From contig NZ_RHNU01000023.1 of NCBI RefSeq assembly GCF_003946015.1, forward strand, positions 1-41,292: 41,292 bases of DNA. Direction: 5' to 3'. Below are positions 1 to 9,882 of the stretch, in pieces. The position numbers and the translations under genes were made by a program. Below the pieces are notes generated by a model. That model ran no database searches, had not been told where the DNA came from, and worked only from the letters and a program-made list of their open reading frames with translations. This DNA comes from Companilactobacillus insicii (GTDB lineage: Bacteria > Bacillota > Bacilli > Lactobacillales > Lactobacillaceae). Within the stretch, counting starts at the first letter, position 1; every line of letters begins with the position of its first letter.

Positions 1-41
1 TGTCACCAGTAGAATACCGGGAACATGCTTTAGCAGCTTAA
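1..41 (+). CDS. IS3-family transposase OrfB, C-terminal fragment
   Basis: Only the last 12 full codons and the stop are inside the window. In the frame starting at base 3 they read SPVEYREHALAA followed by TAA at 39-41. The final two bases of the preceding codon (TG) would allow a methionine before them. The motif MSPVEYR near the very end is typical of the integrase-core OrfB of IS3/IS150-group elements, which carries the DDE catalytic domain and is usually made by frameshifting from OrfA. The catalytic domain itself cannot be seen, so activity is unknown. Its position just before the inverted repeat at 52-77 supports the call. Confidence 0.72.
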   Translation, partial: SPVEYREHALAA

Positions 42-77
42 ATATTTAATTTTGTCTAACTTTTGTCTTGCACTTCA
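1..77 (+). mobile_element. Right end of an IS3-type insertion sequence
   Basis: The first 77 bases hold the last codons of a transposase on the plus strand and then a terminal inverted repeat at 52-77. Read in reverse, this repeat starts TGAAGTGC and ends GTTAGACAA. It matches the repeat at 41216-41241 at 21 of 26 positions and ends in CA, as IS3-family elements do. The element ends at base 77, seven bases before the stop codon of recD2, so it was inserted immediately behind that gene. The body of the element lies outside the window. The exact IS name cannot be given from this fragment. Confidence 0.8.
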
Positions 78-84
78 TAATCTA

Positions 85-2502
85 CTAAGCATTTTTCTTT
101 TCCATAAAATCAAATGGCGTGACATTATCCATACCAATCATTGGATCTATAGCACTATTCATTACCATATCTAAAGTTAAAATATAGTCTTTAAGTTGTT
201 CTGGTTCTGGTTTTTCTTTATCATCATCACTATCTTCCGGCTCATTTTCTTCTAAAACATCAGGATTTACTTTAAAAGTCTCAAAAACTCTTTCTTTCAA
301 TGTAGTATTACGTTCAGATGACTGATCAGTAATAGAACGTTCAAATGCAGACTGATCTCCCACCATAATAAGCAACTTACGAGAGCGTGTTATTGCCGTA
401 TATAGCAAATTACGCCTTAACATACGAGATTCCTCATTAACTAGTGGTAATATAACCATCTCAAACTCGGATCCTTGTGCCTTATGGATTGATGTACAAT
501 AGGCCAACGCAATATTGGTCCAATCTTTTCTATCCAATGTTACTTCATTTCCATCAAAGTCAATTACTAATTTATCAACATGATCGGTATTTTCCTTAGC
601 TAACAAAATACCAACAATTTTTCCTATTTCACCATTAAAAACATTATCCTCTGGTGTATTCACCAGATATACAACTTTATCCTTTATTCGATAATGTACA
701 TTCCCCATCGCTACTTGTTTACGTTTAGGAGTCATAGGGTTAACAACATCTTGAATGGTTTGATTTAGGTTATCAATTCCTGCGATTCCTCTATACATTG
801 GTGCTAATACTTGAACATCAGAAATATCAAAACCTCGCTCACTTGATTTACTGATGATTTGCGACAATACTTCAGGAACATTTCGACTACTACTACGAAT
901 AAAGCTTCTATCCGATTTATTTTTAAAAATATCATCATTAACTATACCTTCATTAACATCATGTGCTAATTGAATAATAGTTGAATCCTCATCCTGACGA
1001 TGAATGTCCTTCAATATTGTCGTAGGAAACACTTTACTATTAATTAAATCAGAAAAAATTTGTCCGGGACCAACTGAAGGCAATTGATCCTTATCACCTA
1101 CAAGAACTACCTGTGTTCCCGGTTGAACAGCAGTTATTAAAGTTCTAAATAATCTAGTATCCACCATCGACATTTCATCGATTATTAAAAGTTTGCAATT
1201 CAATGTTGGTTCAGCATACTCATCATCCTCAGTTCCTGTTAGCCCCAAAAGCCTATGAATTGTCATTGCAGGCAATCCAGTTGACTCTCCCATATGTTTA
1301 GCAGCTCTTCCGGTAGGTGCGGCTAAAGCAATCGCATAGTCCTCAGATGATGGATCCAAAGTTGCATCGTTTAATTTGGCATACGCGGCTACAATTCCAT
1401 TAATAATGGTAGTCTTACCAGTTCCTGGACCACCAGTCAGCAGAAACAATGAATGGGTCAAGGATTGTTTAATGGCTTCTTCTTGTGAAGGATCATATTT
1501 TACTTTAAACATTTTTTCAACGTGTTTTAATTCTTTTTTAAAGTCTTCATCTTTCCACGAAACGCCCTTAAAGGTATCAGTAACCATTTTTAATGATTGA
1601 GAAATGGACCATTCTGCATCAAAATAATTTTTATCGTAAACTCGATTATCTTCGACTAATAAAACACCATCATTAACTAGATCTCGCAGGCAATTAGCAA
1701 TCTTTTCTCCTAGTTCCGCACCGTTTTGATTATTAGACTGCAGAACTCCTATTGCCCTCTTTAAGAGATCTTCTTTATTAATATAAGTATCACCAGTACT
1801 TTGGATAATAACCGTAACAAATTGCACTAAGGCTCCCTTTATACGACGAGGATTGTCCTCAGGTATACCCAATCTTTTAGCCAATTCGTCAGCTCTTTTA
1901 AAACCAATTCCTTTGACCTCTGTAACTAGTTTATATGGATCCTCATTAATAACTTCTAAAGTCTTAACACCGTATTTTTGATAAATTCTAGCACCAAGGA
2001 CATTCCCAAATCCAAAATTATTTAATTGATACAATACTTGTTCAGTTTGGTGATTTTTCGAAATCTGTTCAACAATCAAATTTGTCTTCTCTTCACCCAG
2101 CTTTAAAAAATCTAAGGCATTCGGATCTTGAAGAATTTTATCAATCGCATCGGTCCCTAATTCATCAACAATTTTTTCAGCTTTTTTCTTACCTATTCCT
2201 GGAAACTCTTCACCAGAAAAGAAATTGATCAACTCTTTTCGACCATTAGGTCGGCTATGTTGATAAGTATCAGCTTGAAATTGTTTACCATACTTAGGAT
2301 GATCTACCATTCGTCCTTCAAACTTATATTCTTCCTCTTCAGAAATTTCACCAAAACTTCCCGTTACAACAATATCGCTGCCATCCCAGTCGGTATTGGT
2401 CTTCTTTATTTTAATCGTAAAAATTTTAAATAAGTTTTCAGGATTCTCAAAAAAAATAGCTTTGACAGTCCCAATGAAATATTCTTTTTCATTTTCTGTC
2501 AT
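85..2502 (-). CDS. recD2: RecD2-type ATP-dependent DNA helicase
   Basis: RecD2 is a 5'-3' superfamily 1B helicase found in bacteria without a RecBCD complex. It acts on DNA ends and stalled forks. The 805-residue length fits the family. An N-terminal OB-like region is followed by helix-hairpin-helix motifs (PGIGKKKAEKI near 101; GIGFKRADELAKRLG near 198), a Walker A motif GGPGTGKT near 357-364, a Walker B IIDEMSM near 440, and a C-terminal UvrD-like domain with TSIHKAQGSEF. The ATG overlaps the end of the TPR gene by 14 bases, so the two are probably co-transcribed. No terminator remains after the stop because an insertion sequence ends at base 77. Confidence 0.95.
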   Translation of the reverse strand: MTENEKEYFIGTVKAIFFENPENLFKIFTIKIKKTNTDWDGSDIVVTGSFGEISEEEEYKFEGRMVDHPKYGKQFQADTYQHSRPNGRKELINFFSGEEFPGIGKKKAEKIVDELGTDAIDKILQDPNALDFLKLGEEKTNLIVEQISKNHQTEQVLYQLNNFGFGNVLGARIYQKYGVKTLEVINEDPYKLVTEVKGIGFKRADELAKRLGIPEDNPRRIKGALVQFVTVIIQSTGDTYINKEDLLKRAIGVLQSNNQNGAELGEKIANCLRDLVNDGVLLVEDNRVYDKNYFDAEWSISQSLKMVTDTFKGVSWKDEDFKKELKHVEKMFKVKYDPSQEEAIKQSLTHSLFLLTGGPGTGKTTIINGIVAAYAKLNDATLDPSSEDYAIALAAPTGRAAKHMGESTGLPAMTIHRLLGLTGTEDDEYAEPTLNCKLLIIDEMSMVDTRLFRTLITAVQPGTQVVLVGDKDQLPSVGPGQIFSDLINSKVFPTTILKDIHRQDEDSTIIQLAHDVNEGIVNDDIFKNKSDRSFIRSSSRNVPEVLSQIISKSSERGFDISDVQVLAPMYRGIAGIDNLNQTIQDVVNPMTPKRKQVAMGNVHYRIKDKVVYLVNTPEDNVFNGEIGKIVGILLAKENTDHVDKLVIDFDGNEVTLDRKDWTNIALAYCTSIHKAQGSEFEMVILPLVNEESRMLRRNLLYTAITRSRKLLIMVGDQSAFERSITDQSSERNTTLKERVFETFKVNPDVLEENEPEDSDDDKEKPEPEQLKDYILTLDMVMNSAIDPMIGMDNVTPFDFMEKKNA

Positions 2503-3133
2503 CGCTATCTCCTGTCTTGGTTAAAAACTGTTGTAAATTAGACAACTTTTTCTCATTTTTTAAATAGTATTTTTCATCCAACTCTTTAGACTTGTTCAAA
2601 TAACTCTGATATTTTTGATTGAGGTTCATGGCACACAATGCCATATTGAAATAATATTTTGCGGATGGTTTTATTGCATTAGCTTTTTCATAGTAATTCA
2701 TAGATTCGTTAAAATTACCATTTGATAGCAACAAATCAGCCATTAGTTCCAATCCTGCAATGTCCTCTGGATTCTTCTCAGTCGCTGTTAAGGCATAAAC
2801 TATAGCCATTTGTTTATTGCCTTGCTCATCTAAAGTCTTAGCTTGCATAAAAAATGCTTCAAATCCATAATCATCTTGAATTAATTTCTGGAATATTTCA
2901 CTAGCCTTATCATATTTGGATGCCATAAAATAAACATTACCAAGGTTATAACGTAGATCCTTTTCGCCTGGAAAATTAGTTAACGAACGTATTAGTAATT
3001 CTTCTGCTTGTTCTAAATCACCTACTTCAACCAAATAAGCAGATAATTTAAGAACTTTGTTCAATTGTTTGTTGTTTAACTTTAAATCCTTAACTAAATC
3101 TTTAATTTCTTTTTCAATTTGTTTCTTATCCAT
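2489..3133 (-). CDS. Tetratricopeptide (TPR) repeat protein
   Basis: A 214-residue soluble protein with a charged, lysine-rich start and then several helical repeats of TPR type. Examples are the stretch from LEQAEELLIRSLTNFPGEKD with LRYNLGNVYFMASKYDKASEIF, and NFNESMNYYEKANAIKPSAKYYFNMA. TPR proteins act as protein-binding scaffolds; no catalytic motif is seen and the partner is unknown. The gene sits between a histidine phosphatase (8 bases upstream) and recD2 (14-base overlap), which suggests one transcript from the promoter at 3824-3852. A TPR gene next to recD2 is common in lactobacilli, but a direct role with RecD2 is not established. Confidence 0.85.
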   Translation of the reverse strand: MDKKQIEKEIKDLVKDLKLNNKQLNKVLKLSAYLVEVGDLEQAEELLIRSLTNFPGEKDLRYNLGNVYFMASKYDKASEIFQKLIQDDYGFEAFFMQAKTLDEQGNKQMAIVYALTATEKNPEDIAGLELMADLLLSNGNFNESMNYYEKANAIKPSAKYYFNMALCAMNLNQKYQSYLNKSKELDEKYYLKNEKKLSNLQQFLTKTGDSDDRK

Positions 3134-3141
3134 CTAATACC

Positions 3142-3792
3142 TCATATTGTATCTGTACTTGAAAGTTTCTTGTCCAGATACCCTGTCTCATTCCACTTAA
3201 TCAATTTATATTGACCATCAGAATATCTCAAATGGGTCAAACTAGTATTTGATAATCCGCCATCTTTACGAATATCCGCAATTTTTGTACCAAGTAATGA
3301 TTGAATACAAGTTACAAGTGCAGCACCATGACTAACAATTAATGCTGTACTATTTGAAGAGCTTTTATCAACTATTTCTTGAACCGATTCATTGGTACGC
3401 TTAGCAACTTGTTCAAATGACTCACCCTTAATTCTTTGATAGTCATAAGTACTTGGTTCAAACCTAAAAGAGTGTATTACTTCTGGCATTTCTTTTTCTA
3501 ATTTTACAAATTTTTGCCCTTCCATAATTCCAAGATCAAATTCTCGCAGTCCCGGAACAATTGTTAAAGGAATTTCACGATGCATATCCTCAATCAAAGT
3601 TTCGGCAGTCGTTTTTGCTCTTGGTAATGGACTTGTATATGCATGGTCTATTCTTACATCTTTTAGTCTTTCAGCCAATTTACTAATATCGTGTAAACTT
3701 TCTGGCAATAGTGGTGAATCACCATGACCACCTTGATATTTTCCCTCTAAATTCCATTCAGTTTTTCCGTGTCTGACAAAATACAAATCCAT
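3142..3792 (-). CDS. Histidine phosphatase family protein (phosphoglycerate mutase-like)
   Basis: A 216-residue cytoplasmic protein of the histidine phosphatase superfamily. The catalytic RHG motif appears at once (YFVRHGKTEWN), the second histidine lies in VSHGAAL, and the acidic residue is in LREFDLGIMEG. Members include broad phosphatases (PhoE type) and cofactor-dependent mutases; the small size favours a phosphatase, and the substrate is unknown. The start is set at the ATG at 3792, with AAGG eight bases before it. An in-frame GTG three codons upstream overlaps that ribosome binding site and is less likely. It is the first gene of an operon with the TPR gene and recD2. Confidence 0.9.
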   Translation of the reverse strand: MDLYFVRHGKTEWNLEGKYQGGHGDSPLLPESLHDISKLAERLKDVRIDHAYTSPLPRAKTTAETLIEDMHREIPLTIVPGLREFDLGIMEGQKFVKLEKEMPEVIHSFRFEPSTYDYQRIKGESFEQVAKRTNESVQEIVDKSSSNSTALIVSHGAALVTCIQSLLGTKIADIRKDGGLSNTSLTHLRYSDGQYKLIKWNETGYLDKKLSSTDTI

Positions 3793-3823
3793 ATTATTCA
3801 CCTTACAAAGTTAATTAGTTACT

Positions 3824-3852
3824 ATTATGAAGATTTACACCGTTTTTTTCAA
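3824..3852 (-). promoter_or_regulatory. Promoter for the phosphatase-TPR-recD2 operon
   Basis: Read on the minus strand, TTGAAA (3847-3852) and CATAAT (3824-3829) are separated by exactly 17 bases. This is a good sigma-A type match placed just after the mnmA terminator and about 30 bases before the phosphatase start. Confidence 0.7.
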
Positions 3853-3871
3853 GTTGTAACAAAGCATATAC

Positions 3872-3903
3872 AAAAATAGACCAAGGTTTTAAACCGTGGT
3901 CTA
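3872..3903 (-). terminator. Intrinsic terminator after mnmA
   Basis: The arms TAGACCAAGGTTT (3877-3889) and AAACCGTGGTCTA (3891-3903) pair with one mismatch, and on the minus strand the hairpin is followed by TTTTTG. It closes the long operon ending in mnmA, 22 bases after its stop. Confidence 0.8.
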
Positions 3904-3924
3904 CATACTTTTGCTATTTTAATT

Positions 3925-5395
<1,471 letters not shown>

Positions 5396-5449
5396 AGTAA
5401 AAACCTCCTAAGTGAATTCTCATAATAATTAAAGTCTGAATAAAAGTAA

Positions 5450-6598
5450 CTAATTAGTCAAGTCTTTAATGATATCAACTAATTTATTAGAGAACTTAAC
5501 AATTTCATCTTCAGTATTGTCTTTTCCAAAACTGATTCGAATCGAATCGTTAACCTTAGGACTGTCTTCACCAAACATAGCTACTAAGACGTGTGAAGGT
5601 TCAAGGCTTCCTGCTGTACAAGCAGAGCCACCGGAAACAGCAAATTGTTCTAGATCCAGTCTAGTTAACAATACACCGCGATCAACCCCTGGCAGATAGA
5701 GATTGAAGACATGATTCAGAGCGTGTTCGTCGGTTGGTCCGTTAACCTCAAATGGGACATTATTTGTTTTTAAAATTTCTTGAATTTTTTGTTTAAATCC
5801 ATAATAACGATCACGGCGTTCATTTTTTACTTCAGGAGTAATTAACTTAACCGCTTGGGCAAATCCAGCGATTGCAGGTACATTTTCAGTACCAGCACGT
5901 CGTTTTGTCTCTTGATCGCCCCCCTTAACAAATGAAGGAATATGAATATCATCATTTATATATAGAAATCCAATAAATTTAGGACCATTGATCTTGTGAG
6001 CTGAAGTTGACATCATATCAATATGCTCAGCTTTCACATCAATATCTTCCTGACCGTATGCTTGAACCGCATCAGTATGGAAGAAAGCTTGATGGTCTTT
6101 CAATAAATCACCAATTTTAGATATTGGATTTTTTGCGCCGGTTTCATTATTACCATACATAATAGAAACTAAGATTGTATCATCCGTTAAGGCTGATTTT
6201 ACTTGATCAACAGTAATTTTTCCACGAGAGTTTGGCATCAGATAAGTGATATCAAAGCCCAATGTTTCAAGATACGCCATCGATTTCAAAATAGCCTCAT
6301 GTTCGACAGCAGTAGTAATAATGTGTTTACCTAATTTTTGACGTGATAAAGCTGTTTCAATAACAGCAGTATTATCACTTTCAGTTCCACCACTTGTAAA
6401 AACGATTTCTGAATCTTTAGCATTAATACTTTTAGCAATAGTATGACGACTTTCATCCAATACTTTACGTGCCTGACGACCAAAATAATTGGTTGCAGAC
6501 GCATTACCAAAATTATTTGCCATTTGTTCAGAAATGACATCAACAACTTCAGTAGCCATTGGTGTCGTGGCAGCATTATCTAAATAAGTAAACTCCAA
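5450..6598 (-). CDS. Cysteine desulfurase (IscS/NifS-like), mnmA-linked
   Basis: A PLP enzyme that converts cysteine to alanine and holds the sulfur as a persulfide. The 382-residue protein shows LDNAATTPM at the start, the PLP-binding lysine in STSAHKINGPKF near residue 202, and the active-site cysteine in SGGSACTAGSLEPSHV near 328. It starts with TTG, eight bases after AAGGGGA. The downstream genes are a DUF1831 protein and mnmA, so it most likely feeds 2-thiouridine synthesis. A second desulfurase in the window (37303-38448) is paired with thiI, so the two copies appear specialised. Confidence 0.94.
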   Translation of the reverse strand: MEFTYLDNAATTPMATEVVDVISEQMANNFGNASATNYFGRQARKVLDESRHTIAKSINAKDSEIVFTSGGTESDNTAVIETALSRQKLGKHIITTAVEHEAILKSMAYLETLGFDITYLMPNSRGKITVDQVKSALTDDTILVSIMYGNNETGAKNPISKIGDLLKDHQAFFHTDAVQAYGQEDIDVKAEHIDMMSTSAHKINGPKFIGFLYINDDIHIPSFVKGGDQETKRRAGTENVPAIAGFAQAVKLITPEVKNERRDRYYGFKQKIQEILKTNNVPFEVNGPTDEHALNHVFNLYLPGVDRGVLLTRLDLEQFAVSGGSACTAGSLEPSHVLVAMFGEDSPKVNDSIRISFGKDNTEDEIVKFSNKLVDIIKDLTN

Positions 6599-6613
6599 TT
6601 TAAAAATCCCCTT

Positions 6614-7306
6614 CTATACTTCTTGATTCAAGAAATTTAATAACATTTGTACCGACTTACGACCAGCTTCAATAACAAAGTCGTCGAAATTAACACTAGC
6701 ATCTTCGTCTCCCACATCACTCATTGAACGAATTACAACAAATGGTGTTTTGAATTGTGCACATACCTGAGCTACAGCTGCACCTTCCATTTCAGATGCC
6801 AAGACATCTGGGAACGACTTTTTAATTGTAGCAATTTTTTCTTTTGAGTCAACAAATTGATCTCCAGTCACAATTAAACCTGTATGAGAAACTAAACCTG
6901 TCTTCTTTGCTGCAGCTTCAATTTTTTCTACATAATCTTCATCAGCATAAAAATACAATGATTGTTGTGGCAATTGTCCAACAGCATATCCAAAACCAGT
7001 AGCATCCACATCGTGATATGCCAAGCGGCGTGAGATTACTACATCACCTATTTTCAATCCTTCGCCAATACCACCTGCAGAACCAGTATTGACAACAAAG
7101 TCTGGTTGATAACGATCATTGATCAATGTAGCAGTCATCCCAGCTTGAACTTTACCAATACCACTTTGTGCTAAATAAACTGAATGTGATTTGTAATTAC
7201 CAATGGTAAATTCCACACCAGCGACCGTTTCATTCTTTACATTACTCAATGATTCTCTGAGTAGTTTAATTTCTTCCTCCATTGGAACAATAACGCCAAT
7301 TTTCAT
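6614..7306 (-). CDS. mtnN: 5'-methylthioadenosine/S-adenosylhomocysteine nucleosidase
   Basis: MtnN cleaves adenine from methylthioadenosine and S-adenosylhomocysteine, which recycles methionine and starts the route to autoinducer-2. The 230-residue protein is full length. It has the N-terminal VPMEEEI with the conserved glutamate near residue 12, the nucleoside site SEMEGAAVAQV, and the catalytic aspartate in RSMSDVGDEDA near 197. A strong GGAGA lies before the ATG. It sits 15 bases ahead of the cysteine desulfurase and behind a small membrane protein, all in one operon. Linkage of methionine salvage with sulfur transfer genes makes metabolic sense. Confidence 0.95.
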   Translation of the reverse strand: MKIGVIVPMEEEIKLLRESLSNVKNETVAGVEFTIGNYKSHSVYLAQSGIGKVQAGMTATLINDRYQPDFVVNTGSAGGIGEGLKIGDVVISRRLAYHDVDATGFGYAVGQLPQQSLYFYADEDYVEKIEAAAKKTGLVSHTGLIVTGDQFVDSKEKIATIKKSFPDVLASEMEGAAVAQVCAQFKTPFVVIRSMSDVGDEDASVNFDDFVIEAGRKSVQMLLNFLNQEV

Positions 7307-7327
7307 TAAAAAATCTCCTTTTTAGTT

Positions 7328-7642
7328 TTAAACAAAAAATAATATCAAAAAAACAATGACAATTAAGCCGAATACCGTAATGATGGCAATATTTAATCTT
7401 TTTTTCAAACGATTTGTCTTATTCTCAAAAGATATCATTTTTTCTTGTTTTATTTGATCAGGATGTTCTCTTTTATACTCTAATTCCACACGTTTTCGTT
7501 CCTGATCACGTAATTCTCTTTGTCTCTTTTCGACCTCATCAGCCGAAACCACTGAACCGTTAGATTCTTCCTTTTTACCACTTGAAAAAGTATCCATCAA
7601 AATATCTTTAAATTTATTCCAAAGTTCATTAAGCTTTTGCAT
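7328..7642 (-). CDS. Small tail-anchored membrane protein of unknown function
   Basis: I do not recognise a family with a known function. The 104-residue protein has a charged, probably helical middle (EVEKRQRELRDQERKRVELEYKRE broken here into its key Glu/Arg/Lys pattern) and one C-terminal membrane segment, from roughly residue 82 (IAIITVFGLIVIVFLILFF), with no signal peptide. This is the layout of a tail-anchored protein with the coiled region in the cytoplasm. Its ATG overlaps the Nudix stop by 14 bases and mtnN follows after 21, so it is translated with housekeeping enzymes. A role as a scaffold is possible but unproven. Confidence 0.7.
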   Translation of the reverse strand: MQKLNELWNKFKDILMDTFSSGKKEESNGSVVSADEVEKRQRELRDQERKRVELEYKREHPDQIKQEKMISFENKTNRLKKRLNIAIITVFGLIVIVFLILFFV

Positions 7643-8195
7643 TCATTAACTCCCAATATGTAACAGCATAAATAGATTTGGCATCACAAATTACTCCAGC
7701 CTTAATCTGTTCTTTGGCCTCTTTGAGAGTCAATTTTTCAACATTAAGAAATTCGTCAGGATCAAGTGGACGTTTATTTTCAACTTCTCTTAAATTATCC
7801 GCTCTAAACATTGTTATTTTTTCATCTGAATAACCAGGACTTGAATAGAACGACGTAATCTCTTCTAATTGATCTGTAGTCAAGCCTAACTCCTCATTCA
7901 TTTCACGAAGAGCAACTTCCTTCAAGTCTGAACCTTCATCCTTATCAATTTTTCCAGCAGGAACTTCCAGTGTCTCTTGTTCCATTGGCTCGCGCCATTG
8001 ACGCACAAATACCATTTTATCATCAGACGTAAAAGGAATAATTCCTACGGCACCATGATGCCTTACCAATTCTCTGATTGCTGGAACACCGTTAGGCAAA
8101 ATGACTTGCTCAACGTCAACATTAAAAATTTTCCCACCAAACATTCGTTTTGAGGCAACTACCTCTTCATAATATCTTGAATCTTCTTTATCCAT
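7629..8195 (-). CDS. Nudix hydrolase, ADP-ribose pyrophosphatase type
   Basis: A 188-residue Nudix enzyme most like bacterial ADP-ribose pyrophosphatases (NudF type), which split ADP-ribose to AMP and ribose phosphate. The Nudix box is seen as PAGKIDKDEGSDL followed by REMNEELGL, roughly residues 76-100. The spacing between the first glutamate and RE is nine residues instead of the usual seven. The upstream FVRQWREPMEQETLEVPAG is characteristic of this group. The ATG overlaps the MFS stop by eight bases and the small membrane protein overlaps the end, which indicates translational coupling. The substrate is inferred from family resemblance. Confidence 0.9.
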   Translation of the reverse strand: MDKEDSRYYEEVVASKRMFGGKIFNVDVEQVILPNGVPAIRELVRHHGAVGIIPFTSDDKMVFVRQWREPMEQETLEVPAGKIDKDEGSDLKEVALREMNEELGLTTDQLEEITSFYSSPGYSDEKITMFRADNLREVENKRPLDPDEFLNVEKLTLKEAKEQIKAGVICDAKSIYAVTYWELMNAKA

Positions 8196-9609
8196 TCTTT
8201 AAACCTCGTGATTTTAATAATCTAATAACAGACATAATTATAGCAATTAAACAAATTACTAATGCAAATGACATTGTAACACGCATACCATCAATAAAGA
8301 TATCTGGTCTGCCATCGATGTATGTTGTAACCGGCTTGCCATAGAATTGACTCATCGATAAAAACAATACCGTGGTTGAAAATGATACACCTATTATCAT
8401 CCCTAAATTACGTGACAATGCATTCAAGCCACCTGCAATACCTAAGTCCTTGGGGTCAACAGAGCTCATAATCATCGTATTATTGGGTGCTTGAAATAAC
8501 CCATTTCCTAAACCATTCAAACCAATGAACAACAATATAAACCAGAGTCCTGTATTTACATTAAAGAATAGATATCCCATTTGAGCAATAGCCAAGACAC
8601 TTAAACCAGCAATTGTTAGCAAAGTTGGATTAATTTTGGCTGACATCTTACCAGAAATAGGTGCAACAATGACTTGAACAATTGGAAACATCATTAAAAT
8701 ATAACCTGCAATAGAAGCTTTCATACCTAAAGCATTTTCTAGATAAAATGGAGATACAACATTAAAGAAAAAATTAGTTACAAAAATTAAAAATCCAACT
8801 ACTAAGCCAAGAGTAAAATCATGGTTTTTGAATATTCTTAGTTCAATCATTGGTTGATCTGTAATCTTTTGTAAATGAATAAATAGTAAAAAGAACGCTA
8901 CAGATGCAATGAATGTCAAAATAATATATATATTACTAAAGCCAACCGATTGACCAATGAATATTGCTGCAAAGAATAATATCAATGTAATAAAGTAAAC
9001 GGCAAAACCTCGGCCATCGATTTTTTCGGGATTCTTTGGTTCTTTTTTAGGTAAATTCAAATATCCTAACAGTAATGCAATCGCCCCGATAGGTAAATTG
9101 ATCCAGAAAATATAACTCCAGTGGAACTGCGACAAAATCAAACCACCAATACCAGGCCCAGCAATCGCACCAATAGATACAAATGAACCTATATAACCCA
9201 ACGCGTATCCTCTCTCATTAAACGGAAATGTTTGAGTGATAATACCATTATTAGTCGCCATTGCCATTGATGCACCCAAAGCTTGTACCACGCGTCCAAC
9301 TAATAGAATGGGTAAATCTACACCAAAACCACATATCAGTGATCCGATTATAAATAGCATTGAACCTAATTTAAAAACTTTGATCTTTCCAATCGAGTCA
9401 GCCAACTTACCGAACAATAATAAAAATATACATATGGTAACTAAGTAAACTGATACGATCCATTCAGCCATATTCATCGGAATATTCAAATCTTTACTAA
9501 TTACAGGCAAAGCAATATTAACGATAGAGCCATCTAAAGTTGACATTAAAGTAAAAATACCTACCGAGATCAATATCATCCATCGTTTTGGATTTACTTC
9601 CTCACTCAT
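8188..9609 (-). CDS. MFS transporter, DHA2 family (14 membrane segments)
   Basis: A 473-residue integral membrane protein of the drug:H+ antiporter-2 family (EmrB/QacA/LmrB type). Motifs include LDGSIVNIALPVI in the first helix, LLFGKLADSIGKIKVFKLG (motif A) after helix 2, and the antiporter motif in GSFVSIGAIAGPGIGGLIL. Segments continue to a basic C-terminal tail. The substrate cannot be told; family members export dyes, bile salts or antibiotics. It starts with ATG after AGGAGA. It lies just behind the cold-shock gene terminator with no obvious promoter of its own and overlaps the Nudix gene, so it may be expressed by read-through. Confidence 0.93.
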   Translation of the reverse strand: MSEEVNPKRWMILISVGIFTLMSTLDGSIVNIALPVISKDLNIPMNMAEWIVSVYLVTICIFLLLFGKLADSIGKIKVFKLGSMLFIIGSLICGFGVDLPILLVGRVVQALGASMAMATNNGIITQTFPFNERGYALGYIGSFVSIGAIAGPGIGGLILSQFHWSYIFWINLPIGAIALLLGYLNLPKKEPKNPEKIDGRGFAVYFITLILFFAAIFIGQSVGFSNIYIILTFIASVAFFLLFIHLQKITDQPMIELRIFKNHDFTLGLVVGFLIFVTNFFFNVVSPFYLENALGMKASIAGYILMMFPIVQVIVAPISGKMSAKINPTLLTIAGLSVLAIAQMGYLFFNVNTGLWFILLFIGLNGLGNGLFQAPNNTMIMSSVDPKDLGIAGGLNALSRNLGMIIGVSFSTTVLFLSMSQFYGKPVTTYIDGRPDIFIDGMRVTMSFALVICLIAIIMSVIRLLKSRGLKNG

Positions 9610-9634
9610 ATAAACTCTCCTAAATAAATTATTT

Positions 9635-9668
9635 CAATAAAAAAGAAAGCACTATTCAGCGCTTTCTT
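9635..9668 (-). terminator. Intrinsic terminator overlapping the end of the cold-shock gene
   Basis: On the minus strand AAGAAAGC..GC and GTGCTTTCTT (9643-9668) form a hairpin followed by TTTTTTATT. The left arm includes the last codons of the cold-shock gene. The MFS gene starts only about 25 bases after the T tract. Confidence 0.75.
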
Positions 9669-9879
9669 CATCTTGTTCAGCTTCTAATATAGTAATATTG
9701 ACTGCTTGTGGACCCTTGAATCCAGGAGCAACTTCAAATTCTACATTTAAATCAGGCTTAATAAAGTAATCTTCACGATTAAGAATTGAATCCGCAAAGA
9801 AAAAGATATCTTCTTCTCCATTATTAATAAATCCAAAACCACGTTCAGTATTAAAACGTACTATTTTTCCTTGAAACAT
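9652..9879 (-). CDS. Divergent cold-shock-domain protein
   Basis: A 75-residue single OB-fold protein that should bind single-stranded nucleic acid. The RNP1 motif is recognisable (GKIVRFNTERGFGFI, residues 4-18). RNP2, normally VFVHFS, reads IFFFADSI, so the conserved histidine is replaced. The body is longer and more acidic than classical CspA proteins, ending in EAEQDEESAE. It begins four bases after the ileS stop, with its GAGG ribosome binding site inside the last ileS codons, so it is expressed with isoleucyl-tRNA synthetase under the same T-box. It is probably a constitutive RNA chaperone rather than a cold-induced one, but that is inference. Confidence 0.88.
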   Translation of the reverse strand: MFQGKIVRFNTERGFGFINNGEEDIFFFADSILNREDYFIKPDLNVEFEVAPGFKGPQAVNITILEAEQDEESAE

Positions 9880-9882
9880 ATA

